From: Paenibacillus sambharensis
Lineage (GTDB): Bacteria; Bacillota; Bacilli; Paenibacillales; Paenibacillaceae
DNA length: 64,000 nucleotides
Direction of reading: 5' to 3'
Assembly: GCF_003233845.1 (NCBI RefSeq)
Contig: NZ_QKRB01000044.1
Coordinates: forward strand, 310,001 to 374,000
In this document: positions 24,330 to 32,785 of the stretch, piece by piece
How the letters are laid out: every line of letters begins with the position of its first letter
How positions within the stretch are numbered: the stretch's first letter is position 1
Notes under the pieces: model-generated
Databases searched by the model: none
What the model was told of the DNA's origin: nothing
The model's input: only the letters and a program-made list of their open reading frames with translations
Position numbers and translations under genes: made by a program

Positions 24330-25781
24330 TCAGCAGGCTGTAATCCTGTCGGCACGCGGCAGGACGACCGTGAATACCGTTCCATGGCCAAGCTCGCTTG
24401 TGACCTCAATGCTGCCATTGTGGTTCTCGATAATATTATAGCTTACCATCAGCCCGAGCCCGGTTCCCTTCTCCTTGGTTGAATAAAAGGGCTGTCCAAG
24501 CTTATCCAGCTTGTCTGCAGGTATTCCGGTACCCTCATCAGCGATTCTGATATACACGCAGCATTCATCGGCTTCAAGCGTTACACGAATCGTCCCTCCT
24601 CCTGGCATGGATTCCATAGCATTCTTCATTAAATTAATCATCACCTGCTTAATCTGGCTATCATCACAGTATACGAAATAAGGGCCGTGGCCGGGCATGA
24701 TGAAGATCTCAACATTCTTAAGGACAGCCTGAGGCTGCAGTAGGGAGATCACCTGGTCGATCAGGATGCTTATCCGGCTGCGGATGAACTGTACACTTCT
24801 TGGCTTGGCCAGCATGAGGAGTTCGTTGGAAATATGTTCAATCCGGCTTAGTTCATCATTCATAATGGTAATATAGGTATCGCGTTTCGTGGGAGAAGAC
24901 GCGCCGGACTGCAGCAGGCTTAAGAAGCCTTTCAACGAAGTCAGCGGATTTCGTATTTCATGGGCTATTCCGGCAGCAAGCTGCCCGGCTATAGAGAGCT
25001 TCTCCGACAGCATAATGAGGTCCTTCGACCGGTTCTGTTCAGTAATATCGGAGAAGGTCAGGATGCTTCCGGTTCTGCCGTCGCCGTTGAACGGTACAGC
25101 CATATATTCCACGGGGAAGGTGGTGCCGTCGGCTCTTCGAAAATGTCCTTCCATCTTGCCGCTGTTCATCCCCTGCTTCATGGCCTGGCAAACGCTGCAT
25201 GCCTCTTCGGGCACCGGAGGGCTGTTTGGTCCCTCTGCGTGTATACATGAATGGAATCCAATTGAACGGACGGTCTCAGCCGGGTATCCGGTCAGCAGCT
25301 CAGCCGCTTCGTTCCAGACCATTAGGTCTTCTTCCTGATGGTAAGCATAGACGCCCTCCCGGACGGCGGACATGATGTGGGACTGCATGGCAATTATCTG
25401 CTGCTCTCTGCTGACGGGGGGAAGCATGTTATGCTCGATTAACTGAACGAGCGAATAGGGGGAACCGCTGCCGCCAAGGCTTCTCCGGACACGGATCGAT
25501 AGCTGCTTCACAAAACCGGATGGAGAGGTGTATAGGTCTTTGTGCTCAATCCATTGATTGTTCGCGCGTCCCGGACGGAGAAGATGATGGAACCGGACCG
25601 GGAAGACTGCGAAAAAGTCCGACTGGTGTAAATCATTCAGATTGCAGCCTATCAAGGCTGCAAAGGAGTGGTTGACCATCAGCCAGCGGCCGTTCAGATC
25701 AACGATGGCTTTACCTGTCCAATCTTGCTGGAAGGCATTCTTGTAAAGTTGAAGCTCATCTTCAGCTCTCAACAATGTCAT
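24330..25781 (-). CDS. PAS-domain sensor histidine kinase, orphan
   Basis: A 483-residue soluble kinase. A PAS domain (WTGKAIVDLNGRWLMVNHSF) is followed by a second PAS with a PAC motif (FRRADGTTFPVEYMAVPFNG), a HisKA dimerisation domain with His274 in AAGIAHEIRNPL, and a HATPase_c domain with N (LMKNAMESMPGGG), G1 (DEGTGIP) and G2 (GTGLGLMV) boxes. There is no response regulator beside it. The HisKA type and lack of partner fit KinA/KinE-like kinases that feed the Spo0F/Spo0A phosphorelay. Its kinase core closely resembles that of the CheB-CheR fusion at 44367-47957. Confidence 0.92.
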   Translation of the reverse strand: MTLLRAEDELQLYKNAFQQDWTGKAIVDLNGRWLMVNHSFAALIGCNLNDLHQSDFFAVFPVRFHHLLRPGRANNQWIEHKDLYTSPSGFVKQLSIRVRRSLGGSGSPYSLVQLIEHNMLPPVSREQQIIAMQSHIMSAVREGVYAYHQEEDLMVWNEAAELLTGYPAETVRSIGFHSCIHAEGPNSPPVPEEACSVCQAMKQGMNSGKMEGHFRRADGTTFPVEYMAVPFNGDGRTGSILTFSDITEQNRSKDLIMLSEKLSIAGQLAAGIAHEIRNPLTSLKGFLSLLQSGASSPTKRDTYITIMNDELSRIEHISNELLMLAKPRSVQFIRSRISILIDQVISLLQPQAVLKNVEIFIMPGHGPYFVYCDDSQIKQVMINLMKNAMESMPGGGTIRVTLEADECCVYIRIADEGTGIPADKLDKLGQPFYSTKEKGTGLGLMVSYNIIENHNGSIEVTSELGHGTVFTVVLPRADRITAC

Positions 25782-25911
25782 ACCGAGTCTCCTGTCGTTT
25801 TTTAACTTCTATTATCTACCACCTGTCTTCCTATTTCAATGGGATCGATCATAGGGTTGCGATAATAATTAATGCGCTGGTCTTGGGTATATAGGAGGAT
25901 GAGGGCATCAA

Positions 25912-25946
25912 ACAGGCCGTTCCCGGTTTGGGAACGGCCTGTGGAA
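25912..25946 (-). terminator. Rho-independent terminator of the psp genes
   Basis: A perfect 13-bp stem (ACAGGCCGTTCCC with GGGAACGGCCTGT, loop of five) lies 25 bp downstream of pspA on the minus strand and is followed by TTTG. Confidence 0.8.
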
Positions 25947-25967
25947 TATAGCTAAAGAATAGCTGTG

Positions 25968-26675
25968 CTAACGTGTGGAGTTCTCGGCGGCGGCCAGATT
26001 TTGACGAAGCTTCTCGAGCTCTCCGTCTATCTTGCTGTCTCTCTGATCAGCCTCAGCGCTCCGGTAAGCGGAATGGTAAGGGCTTAGAGCGGAATAGCTT
26101 TCACCCGGGCGGAAAGCGCGAATTTGCTCGGCTTCAGCTTCGCGCTGGATGATTTTCTCTTCCATGCGCCGGAATCCGCGAACCGCATCCCTGCCGCCAG
26201 ATGTGCTGTGGCTGAAAGGTGCCTGATGATAAAACTCGGCCTTACCGGCGCGCTGCACCAAATCCTCGCGCTTCTCGTGCATCCGCTGCAGCTCTGCTTC
26301 GGCAGTTTGAATGCGGCCTTCCAGATCGGCTGCACGCCTTGCAGCCTCTTCCTTCCAGAATACATGCTGCTCAGCCTGGGCGGCTATGGCGATTTTGTCA
26401 CTCATTGCAGCCCGTGCGTCCTGCTCACGGCCTTCAGCGAGGGCTGTTGCTGCGGCTGCCTCGGCATGCTCCGCCATACGTGTATACTCCTCGCCGCGCC
26501 GCTGCATCGTCAGAACGGTCGCCTGCTCCCGGACCAGAGCGGCCCGCGCTTCTTCAAGCTCCTCTTCCATCTGGCGGCTGTAATGATTCAGCATCATCAC
26601 GGGGTCTTCCAGCTTGTTCAGCGCCTCATGCGCGGCTGCCTTCGTCACATCAACCAATCGCTGCAAAATACTCAT
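25968..26675 (-). CDS. pspA: PspA/IM30 family envelope-stress protein
   Basis: The 235-residue protein is nearly all alpha-helical coiled coil, starting with the typical MSILQRLVDVTKAAAHEALN and LEDPVMMLNHYSRQMEEELE. PspA/Vipp1-like proteins bind the inner face of a damaged membrane and oligomerise to hold it intact. AGGAGTGAAC precedes the ATG on the minus strand. The PspC-domain gene lies immediately upstream in the same direction, so the two make a minimal psp operon. In Bacillus relatives respond to LiaRS or SigW; the controlling factor is not evident here. Confidence 0.93.
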   Translation of the reverse strand: MSILQRLVDVTKAAAHEALNKLEDPVMMLNHYSRQMEEELEEARAALVREQATVLTMQRRGEEYTRMAEHAEAAAATALAEGREQDARAAMSDKIAIAAQAEQHVFWKEEAARRAADLEGRIQTAEAELQRMHEKREDLVQRAGKAEFYHQAPFSHSTSGGRDAVRGFRRMEEKIIQREAEAEQIRAFRPGESYSALSPYHSAYRSAEADQRDSKIDGELEKLRQNLAAAENSTR

Positions 26676-26731
26676 TGAAAGTTCACTCCTTCAAGTTAGG
26701 CCCGGTCCTGTCAGGACGGGCGGCAGTTTTT

Positions 26732-26977
26732 TTAGTTATAGCGGTATCCGTTGAATGGGTCAAAATCAGTATTCATATGCAGCACGGGTGCCTTTGGCGT
26801 AATGACCGATGCGGCAATATAGATAAGCAGCATGCTGCCAAAGCTGAAGAGCGTGGTCAGGAGGATAATGATTCGGATGAAGCTGGCGTCCATCTTCAGC
26901 CATTCAGCTATGCCCCCGCACAAGCCCGACAGCTTGCGGTCCGTGCGTGACCGGTACAGTTTATTCATAACATTCAC
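26732..26977 (-). CDS. PspC domain protein
   Basis: An 81-residue membrane protein with the PspC signature LYRSRTDRKLSGLCGGIAEW and one or two hydrophobic segments (IIILLTTLFSFGSMLLIYIA). PspC-domain proteins sense membrane stress or help PspA bind the membrane. It is preceded by AAGGAGCTGTGA and is followed by pspA in the same orientation, 56 bp apart. A weak ECF-sigma-like arrangement (TGAAGC-N16-CGCA) lies upstream on the minus strand but is not convincing. Confidence 0.9.
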   Translation of the reverse strand: MNVMNKLYRSRTDRKLSGLCGGIAEWLKMDASFIRIIILLTTLFSFGSMLLIYIAASVITPKAPVLHMNTDFDPFNGYRYN

Positions 26978-27388
26978 AGCTCCTTATTGAGAGTATCAGC
27001 GGCTGCATGCGGAACAGCGCGTTGCTGGCTTCACATGCGTCGAACTGATTGCCCGTTTGTTTTCTTCATGTGTCTATTGTATAGGGAAGGCAGGGGGGGA
27101 GGTAACGGACCCGCGGCGGTTTTCGTACCTGGCCCGCGGTCGGGGATCAAGTGAGGCTCAGGACGGGCAAGCGATAAATAATTCTTATATGGTGAGCGGT
27201 ATATTTACATCGTTTGCGTCTTGCGCATTTGATTCGAGTGAGTTACAGTTATTTTACAGGTTAAATGTTATGTTAGTTAACATATTGAAGTAGTTTATAT
27301 TCCATTTCTCATATGTCCATGCGCAGAACACGTAAGGGAACCTGCCGTATTTGATGGTTGTCTTACGTTTTGACAGAGGGGGATTGTT
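26978..27388. other. Divergent intergenic region between pspC and nasB
   Basis: Four hundred bases hold no plausible gene. The left part carries the psp promoter region (minus strand). The right part, from about 27180, is AT-rich and holds the nasBC control region, including the TnrA/GlnR-type site at 27266-27282. A short open frame at 27057-27293 has no similarity and looks accidental. Confidence 0.6.
27266..27282 (+). promoter_or_regulatory. GlnR/TnrA nitrogen-control site
   Basis: TGTTATGTTAGTTAACA fits the TnrA/GlnR consensus TGTNA-N7-TNACA exactly. It lies 107 bp before the nasB ATG. In B. subtilis TnrA activates nasB through such a site about 50 bp before the transcription start, which here would put the start near 27324. 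The part TATGTTA-GT-TAACATA is also a perfect dyad. Paenibacilli use GlnR-type regulators for the same box. Confidence 0.7.
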
Positions 27389-29740
27389 ATGGAGAAACAG
27401 CGGCTGGTGCTTGTAGGCAACGGGATGGCAGGGGTCAGATGTATTGAAGAAATACTGGCCTTGGCGCCTGAACGGTTCGATATTACGATCATAGGCTCAG
27501 AGCCTCATCCGAATTATAACCGGATTATGCTGTCCAAGGTGCTGCAGGGAGACACGGGAATTGAGGATATCGTCACTCACGACTGGTCGTGGTACAGGGA
27601 GCGGGGCATTAATCTGCTGACAGGGGAAACGGTGGTGGGCCTTGATCGGGCTGGACGGACCGTATCCACGGACCGGGGGAGGGTCATTTCATACGATAAA
27701 CTCATTTTGGCAACCGGTTCTCTTCCATTCATGCTGCCGCTGCCGGGTGCTGATAAGCCGGGCGTCACAGCGTTTCGTGATATCAAGGATTGCGAGACGA
27801 TGATCGAGGCGGCGGCGGGCTACCGCAAGGCAGCGGTTATCGGCGGCGGACTGCTTGGCCTGGAGGCAGCGAGGGGGCTGCTCAATCTGGGGATGGAAGT
27901 GGATGTTGTTCATATAAACGGCTACCTGATGGAGCGTCAGCTGGACACCGAGTCGGGGACGATGCTGCAGCGGGAGCTGGAACGGCAGGGAATGCGGTTT
28001 CTCCTGGAGAAGCAGACGGAGCGAATCTATGGACGGAAGCGGGCGGAGGGTCTTCAGTTTCGGGACGGCTCGAAGGCTGCGGCGGACCTGATTGTCATGG
28101 CAGTCGGTGTAAGGCCGAATGTGAAGCTGGCGCAGACGGGTGGTCTTGAGGTTAACCGGGCTATTGTGGTGAATGACCGGATGGAGACCAGTGAAGCCGG
28201 CATCTATGCGGTGGGGGAATGCGCCGAGCATAGAGGAATGGTGTACGGCCTTGTGGCTCCGCTGTACGAACAGGGCAAAGTGCTGGCGAAGGCAATCTGC
28301 GGGGAAGAGACACCCGGCTATAAAGGCTCTATCCTATATTCGCAGCTTAAAGTATCAGGCGTTGAGGTGTTCTCTGCTGGCGAAATTCGCGATAACGAGG
28401 TGGATACCTGCCTGAAGCAGTATAACGGCATCAAGGGCACGTATAAGAAGGTTACCGTTAAGAACGGCAGGATTGCCGGGGCTGTCCTGTTCGGTGACAG
28501 CAGCGAGGGAAGCAAGTGGCTGAATTATATTAAGCAGGGTGCCGACGCGAAGGTGCTGGATGAGGAGGCCGCGGCTGGAGCGGGCGGTTCAGGCCTTGAT
28601 GCCGCAGCGGCACTTAAGGATACCGACACCGTATGCTCCTGCAATAGTGTGACCAAAGGAACGATTATATCAGCGGTTATGGAGGAAAGACTGGAGACGG
28701 TTGAAGAAGTAAAGGCATGCACGCGTGCCTCCGGCTCCTGCGGCGGCTGCAAGCCGCTGGTCGAAGCCGTTCTCCGGTATGCGCTTGAGCATGCGGATGA
28801 AGCGGGGGCTGGCGGGCAGCCGCCGATGTGCGGATGTACCGGGCTAAGTGACGGGCAGGCAAGAGAGGCGATCCGCAGCGGCGGGTGGGCAGGCGCAGAG
28901 GAAGCAATGGCGGCTCTTGGATGGAACGAGCTGCATGGGTGCAAGGTATGCCGTCCAGCTATCCGTTATTATACAGCGGTGTTTGGACGGGAGTATTCCA
29001 TTGGCGGCGGCGAGAAGCTTGCTGACGGCAGTATAGTTTTGTCGCCCCGCTTCTACGGAGGAGTCGTGGATGCGAGGCAGCTGAGAAGGCTGGCTGAGCT
29101 TATGGAGCAGTACGAGGTCCCGCTTGCCAAGCTGTCCGCAGATGGCGGGCTGGATCTGCTGGGGCTTAGCCCTGAGCTGGCGGGTGAAATGAAACCACTG
29201 CTGCCTGAAGCCGTACGCACGGCTTCCTATGGCCATCCAATCGGCCCTGTTGCGACCTGCCGGGGCCTGGGTTATGAGGAGGGGGCGATTCAGGACTCGG
29301 TGCGGCTCGGAGCTGAGCTTGAGAAGCGGGTTGCCGGACTGGAGCAGCCTGCCCCTGTCAGAATTGCAGTGTCCTCCAGTCCGCTGCATCCATCGGGTAC
29401 GCTGTCGAAGGATATCGGACTTGTGGGTGTGCCGGAGGGATATGAGCTGTATGTGGGCGGACAGGATGGCCGCCTTCTGCGGGAAGGGGAGCTGCTCTGT
29501 ACCGGATTGTCCGCAGAAGGAGCAGTAGATATGACTGCTGCACTGCTGATGCTGTACCGGGAGACGGCCGCTTATGGGGAACGAGTGCATGCTTGGGTGG
29601 AGCGCCAAGGAATCATTCAGCTGCGTGAAATGCTGTTTGATCCGGATTTACGCAGCGGGCTTCTGGCCCGGCTGGGGCTTATGATGGAACGGTTATCCGT
29701 GAATGATAAACAGCCGGCATCGGCTGCAATGGTCAGGTGA
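27389..29740 (+). CDS. nasB: Assimilatory nitrate reductase electron-transfer subunit
   Basis: A 783-residue flavoprotein. Residues 1-390 are an FAD/NAD(P)H-dependent oxidoreductase (LVLVGNGMAGVRCIEE and AAVIGGGLLGLEAARGL). Two BFD-like [2Fe-2S] domains follow, each with CxC...CxxC (VCSCNS...SCGGC and MCGCTG...GCKVC). The last 230 residues resemble the nitrite/sulfite-reductase half-domain. The four Cys that bind siroheme and 4Fe-4S in NirB are mostly lost: only ATCRG remains and the SGCxxxC equivalent reads SSSPLHPS. This favours NasB over NirB/NasD. It passes electrons from NADH to the catalytic subunit encoded five bases downstream. Confidence 0.85.
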   Translation: MEKQRLVLVGNGMAGVRCIEEILALAPERFDITIIGSEPHPNYNRIMLSKVLQGDTGIEDIVTHDWSWYRERGINLLTGETVVGLDRAGRTVSTDRGRVISYDKLILATGSLPFMLPLPGADKPGVTAFRDIKDCETMIEAAAGYRKAAVIGGGLLGLEAARGLLNLGMEVDVVHINGYLMERQLDTESGTMLQRELERQGMRFLLEKQTERIYGRKRAEGLQFRDGSKAAADLIVMAVGVRPNVKLAQTGGLEVNRAIVVNDRMETSEAGIYAVGECAEHRGMVYGLVAPLYEQGKVLAKAICGEETPGYKGSILYSQLKVSGVEVFSAGEIRDNEVDTCLKQYNGIKGTYKKVTVKNGRIAGAVLFGDSSEGSKWLNYIKQGADAKVLDEEAAAGAGGSGLDAAAALKDTDTVCSCNSVTKGTIISAVMEERLETVEEVKACTRASGSCGGCKPLVEAVLRYALEHADEAGAGGQPPMCGCTGLSDGQAREAIRSGGWAGAEEAMAALGWNELHGCKVCRPAIRYYTAVFGREYSIGGGEKLADGSIVLSPRFYGGVVDARQLRRLAELMEQYEVPLAKLSADGGLDLLGLSPELAGEMKPLLPEAVRTASYGHPIGPVATCRGLGYEEGAIQDSVRLGAELEKRVAGLEQPAPVRIAVSSSPLHPSGTLSKDIGLVGVPEGYELYVGGQDGRLLREGELLCTGLSAEGAVDMTAALLMLYRETAAYGERVHAWVERQGIIQLREMLFDPDLRSGLLARLGLMMERLSVNDKQPASAAMVR

Positions 29741-29744
29741 TTAT

Positions 29745-31901
29745 ATGAGAATAATGAATGAAATGCCAGGTCGGAAGGCAGAAGCATCCGAAACGTCAAC
29801 CTTCGTGATGCAGTCCCAATGTCCCTTCTGCAGTGTCCAGTGCAAGATGGAGATCGAGCAGTCGATGCAGCCAGAGGATCCTTATAAGCGCCCTCGCTAT
29901 ACCGTAAACGGGCTGCCGAATGCGGCATCCGAAGGCAGGCTGTGCGTGAAGGGCATGCATGCATACCAGCATGCGCTGAGCAGCGAAAGGTTAGCTTATC
30001 CAATGGCCCGGCGGAACGGTGTGCTGGAGAGAATCTCATGGGAAGAGGCCCATGAACTCATCACCGCGCAGATCCGCAGTTCGCAAGAAAACTACGGCCT
30101 GGATTCGGTAGGCCTGTATGGTGGCGGGTCACTTACTAACGAATCAGCCTATCTGCTCGGCAAATTCACCCGGGTGGCGCTGCGCTCGCGTTATATTGAT
30201 TATAATGGCCGGTTCTGTATGTCGGCTGCTGCTTCGGCAGGCAACAAGGCGTTCGGCATTGACCGGGGGCTGACCAATTCTCTGGCTGATATTGAGGCAG
30301 CGGGCTGCATAATGCTTGCGGGTACAAATATCGCAGAGTGCCAGCCTACTCTGATGCCTTATTTTACAAGGGCAAAGGAGAATGGTGCCTATATCATTGC
30401 CATTGATCCGCGCCAGACCGGAACGACTGAGTTTGCCGATCTTCATCTGAAGGTAAAGCCCGGCATGGACGCAGCGCTCGCCAACGCGATGCTCCGCGTC
30501 ATCTTCGATGAGGGCTTGACTGACCCTAGCTTCATCGCGGACCGGACGAACGGCATTGAAGAGCTGAAGGCGCATGTAGCGGCGATTGATCTCGAGGAAA
30601 CGGCAGAACTCTGCGGTGTACCGTTAGCAGATATTCGTAAGGCTGCCTCTGCCTTCGGCCGGGCATCCGCGGCTATGGTGTTTACCGCAAGGGGCGTGGA
30701 GCAGCAGACGGACGGGTACATGGCGGTCAGAAATTTCATTAACCTGGCCTTGGTAACAGGTAATGCCGGCAAGCCGGGCGCGGGCTATGGTGCGGTCACC
30801 GGCCAAGGCAACGGCCAGGGCGGCCGGGAGCACGGCCAGAAGGCAGACCAGCTGCCGGGCTACCGCTCCATCGAGGACCCGGATCACCGGGCTTATATCG
30901 CAGGGATATGGGGGGTTGAGCCTGAGTCGCTGCCTGGCAAGGGGGTGTCGGCCTACGAGATGATGGAGAAGGTGCATGAAGGCGAGATCCGTACACTGCT
31001 TGTCATGGGCTCGAACCCGATCGTATCCAACCCGAATGCCGATTTTGTGGAAGAAGGCCTCAAGAAGCTTGATTATCTGGTTGTGGCTGACATGTTCCTC
31101 TCCGAGACGGCGCGGCTGGCTGATCTTGTGCTCCCGGTGACCTCCTATCTGGAGAATGAAGGCACGCTGACGAACCTTGAGGGGCGTGTTCTGCTCCGGG
31201 AGGCGAGCCGTGCGCCGCATGGCGAGGCCAGACATGACTGGCGGATTCTCTCTGACCTGGCTGAACAGCTTGGGTCCGGCAGCAAATTCAGCTACGCTTC
31301 GGTGGAGGATATCTTCGAAGAGCTGCGGATCGCGAGCCGTGGAGGGGTTGCCGATTATTATGGCATCACCTATGAAAGGCTCCGCCGGGAAGAGGGAATC
31401 TATTGGCCCTGCCCTTCAACAGACCATCCGGGTGCGGCGCGGTTATTCGAGGAACGGTTCGCGCATCCTGACGGCCGGGCGGTATTATTGCCAGTCCCTA
31501 ATCATCTGCCGCCTGAGCAGACAGACAGCAGCTATCCGCTGTATCTGACCACGGGGCGCACGATGACGCATTATCTGACAGGTGTGCAGACGCGAAGAAG
31601 TGCCGGTCTTGCTGCGCGTGATATCGAATCGTACGCAGAGCTGCATCCGAAGACAGCGCGCAGGCTGGGATTGCAGGCGGGCGAGCTGCTGCGCCTTGCT
31701 TCCCGGCGCGGCGAGATAGTCGTCCGCTGCCGCATAACAGCATCCATTCGGGAAGATACGGTATTCGTTCCGATGCATTGGGGAGACAGCCAGTGTGTGA
31801 ACAAGCTGACCAATCCGGCGCTTGATCCGACATGCCGGATGCCGGGCTTCAAGGTGTGTGCCGTGCATGTGGAGCCGCTGCTTAAAGTGAGGCAGGCTTA
31901 A
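29745..31901 (+). CDS. nasC: Assimilatory nitrate reductase catalytic subunit
   Basis: A 718-residue molybdopterin oxidoreductase reducing nitrate to nitrite. The N-terminal 4Fe-4S cluster is bound by Cys26, Cys29, Cys33 (CPFCSVQC) and Cys67 (GRLCVKG). The molybdopterin domains carry YIDYNGRFCMSAA, MLAGTNIAECQP, GKPGAGYGAVTGQGNGQGGREHG and a C-terminal MPT-dinucleotide-binding part (TGRTMTHYLTG through HWGDSQCVNKLTNP). The ATG at 29745 follows AGGTGA with short spacing; in-frame ATGs at 29754 and 29763 are alternatives. No nitrite reductase or transporter gene follows, so these must be elsewhere. Confidence 0.9.
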   Translation: MRIMNEMPGRKAEASETSTFVMQSQCPFCSVQCKMEIEQSMQPEDPYKRPRYTVNGLPNAASEGRLCVKGMHAYQHALSSERLAYPMARRNGVLERISWEEAHELITAQIRSSQENYGLDSVGLYGGGSLTNESAYLLGKFTRVALRSRYIDYNGRFCMSAAASAGNKAFGIDRGLTNSLADIEAAGCIMLAGTNIAECQPTLMPYFTRAKENGAYIIAIDPRQTGTTEFADLHLKVKPGMDAALANAMLRVIFDEGLTDPSFIADRTNGIEELKAHVAAIDLEETAELCGVPLADIRKAASAFGRASAAMVFTARGVEQQTDGYMAVRNFINLALVTGNAGKPGAGYGAVTGQGNGQGGREHGQKADQLPGYRSIEDPDHRAYIAGIWGVEPESLPGKGVSAYEMMEKVHEGEIRTLLVMGSNPIVSNPNADFVEEGLKKLDYLVVADMFLSETARLADLVLPVTSYLENEGTLTNLEGRVLLREASRAPHGEARHDWRILSDLAEQLGSGSKFSYASVEDIFEELRIASRGGVADYYGITYERLRREEGIYWPCPSTDHPGAARLFEERFAHPDGRAVLLPVPNHLPPEQTDSSYPLYLTTGRTMTHYLTGVQTRRSAGLAARDIESYAELHPKTARRLGLQAGELLRLASRRGEIVVRCRITASIREDTVFVPMHWGDSQCVNKLTNPALDPTCRMPGFKVCAVHVEPLLKVRQA

Positions 31902-31920
31902 CCATAAATCTTAATCCGCA

Positions 31921-31954
31921 GAGACAGCTTCCGCAAAGGGCTGTCTTTTTCTAT
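31921..31954 (+). terminator. Terminator of the nasBC operon
   Basis: AGACAGC and GCTGTCT pair around a ten-base loop and are followed by TTTTTC. Confidence 0.75.
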
Positions 31955-32035
31955 GAGTTGCTGCTTGTTAACACAGCCTTAATGAACCAGTGCTACAGTG
32001 GGGCTATATTTCGTTATCCAGGGAGGAAACGGCTA

Positions 32036-32776
32036 ATGAGCCATAACACGATTAATTATGCCCACCGGGGTGCTTCAGGCACCTCGCCGGAGAACACAAT
32101 GGCAGCCTTCAAACGTGCGGTGGAGCTCGGAGCGACGGGAATTGAGACGGATGTGCAGATGTCGCGTGACGGCATGCTTGTACTGATTCATGACGAATCC
32201 CTGAAGCGTACGACAGGGAGTGAGGGAATGGTAGGGACGACGGATTATGCAGATTTAAGCCAGCTTGATGCCGGCGCGTGGTTCGGTCCTGAGTTTGCCG
32301 GTGAGCGCATTCCGCTGCTGGAAGAGCTCCTTGAGCTTGGCAAGCAGCACAGCTTGACGATCAATATCGAATTGAAGAATGGAATTGTCCGTTATCCAGG
32401 TATGGAAGAAGCGGTCATTGCAGCCGTTGAGGCTCACGGTATGGAGAAGCAGGTTATTCTTTCAAGCTTTAATCATTATTCAATGGTGCACTGCAAGCAG
32501 CTGGCGCCGAACATCCAGACAGGCCTGCTGTACATGGAAGGTCTGTATAGGCCTTGGGACTATGCAATCAGTGCGGCGGCGGATGCGCTGCATCCTTATT
32601 ACCCTGCCGCGATGCCTGAGTGGATTGCGGAGGCGAAGCGCCAGGGCGTCATCTGCAACCCATTTACGGTGAATGATCCGGATGTGATGAGGCAGTTAAT
32701 TAAGGCTGGCGCAGCAGGTATCATCACCGATTACCCGGACAGGCTGGCCGCTCTGCTGGCTGAGGAAGGGGCTTAA
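32036..32776 (+). CDS. Glycerophosphodiester phosphodiesterase
   Basis: The 246-residue start at 32036 is chosen because GGGAGGAAAC lies just before it; an in-frame extension to 31958 lacks a site. GDPD motifs are clear: NYAHRGASGTSPENTMAAF with the catalytic His, GIETDVQMSRDGMLVLIHDE with metal-binding Glu/Asp and the second His, NIELKNG, and the end TVNDPDVMRQLIKAGAAGIITDYPD. It hydrolyses glycerophosphodiesters to glycerol 3-phosphate and an alcohol. There is no signal peptide, so it is cytoplasmic (UgpQ/YhdW-like). The MFS gene starts nine bases after its stop, so uptake and hydrolysis may be linked. Confidence 0.93.
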   Translation: MSHNTINYAHRGASGTSPENTMAAFKRAVELGATGIETDVQMSRDGMLVLIHDESLKRTTGSEGMVGTTDYADLSQLDAGAWFGPEFAGERIPLLEELLELGKQHSLTINIELKNGIVRYPGMEEAVIAAVEAHGMEKQVILSSFNHYSMVHCKQLAPNIQTGLLYMEGLYRPWDYAISAAADALHPYYPAAMPEWIAEAKRQGVICNPFTVNDPDVMRQLIKAGAAGIITDYPDRLAALLAEEGA

Positions 32777-32785
32777 GTAATCGTC

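Noticed and set aside
26978-27060. ECF-sigma promoter before pspC (TGAAGC-N16-CGCA on the minus strand)
   Set aside because: Two deviations from the SigW-type consensus and many such chance matches are expected.
27057-27293. Small plus-strand open frame before nasB
   Set aside because: Overlaps the regulatory region, no ribosome binding site, composition not protein-like.
27389-29740. Assignment as NirB/NasD nitrite reductase
   Set aside because: Siroheme/4Fe-4S cysteines are mostly missing and the next gene is a nitrate reductase catalytic subunit, which fits NasB better.
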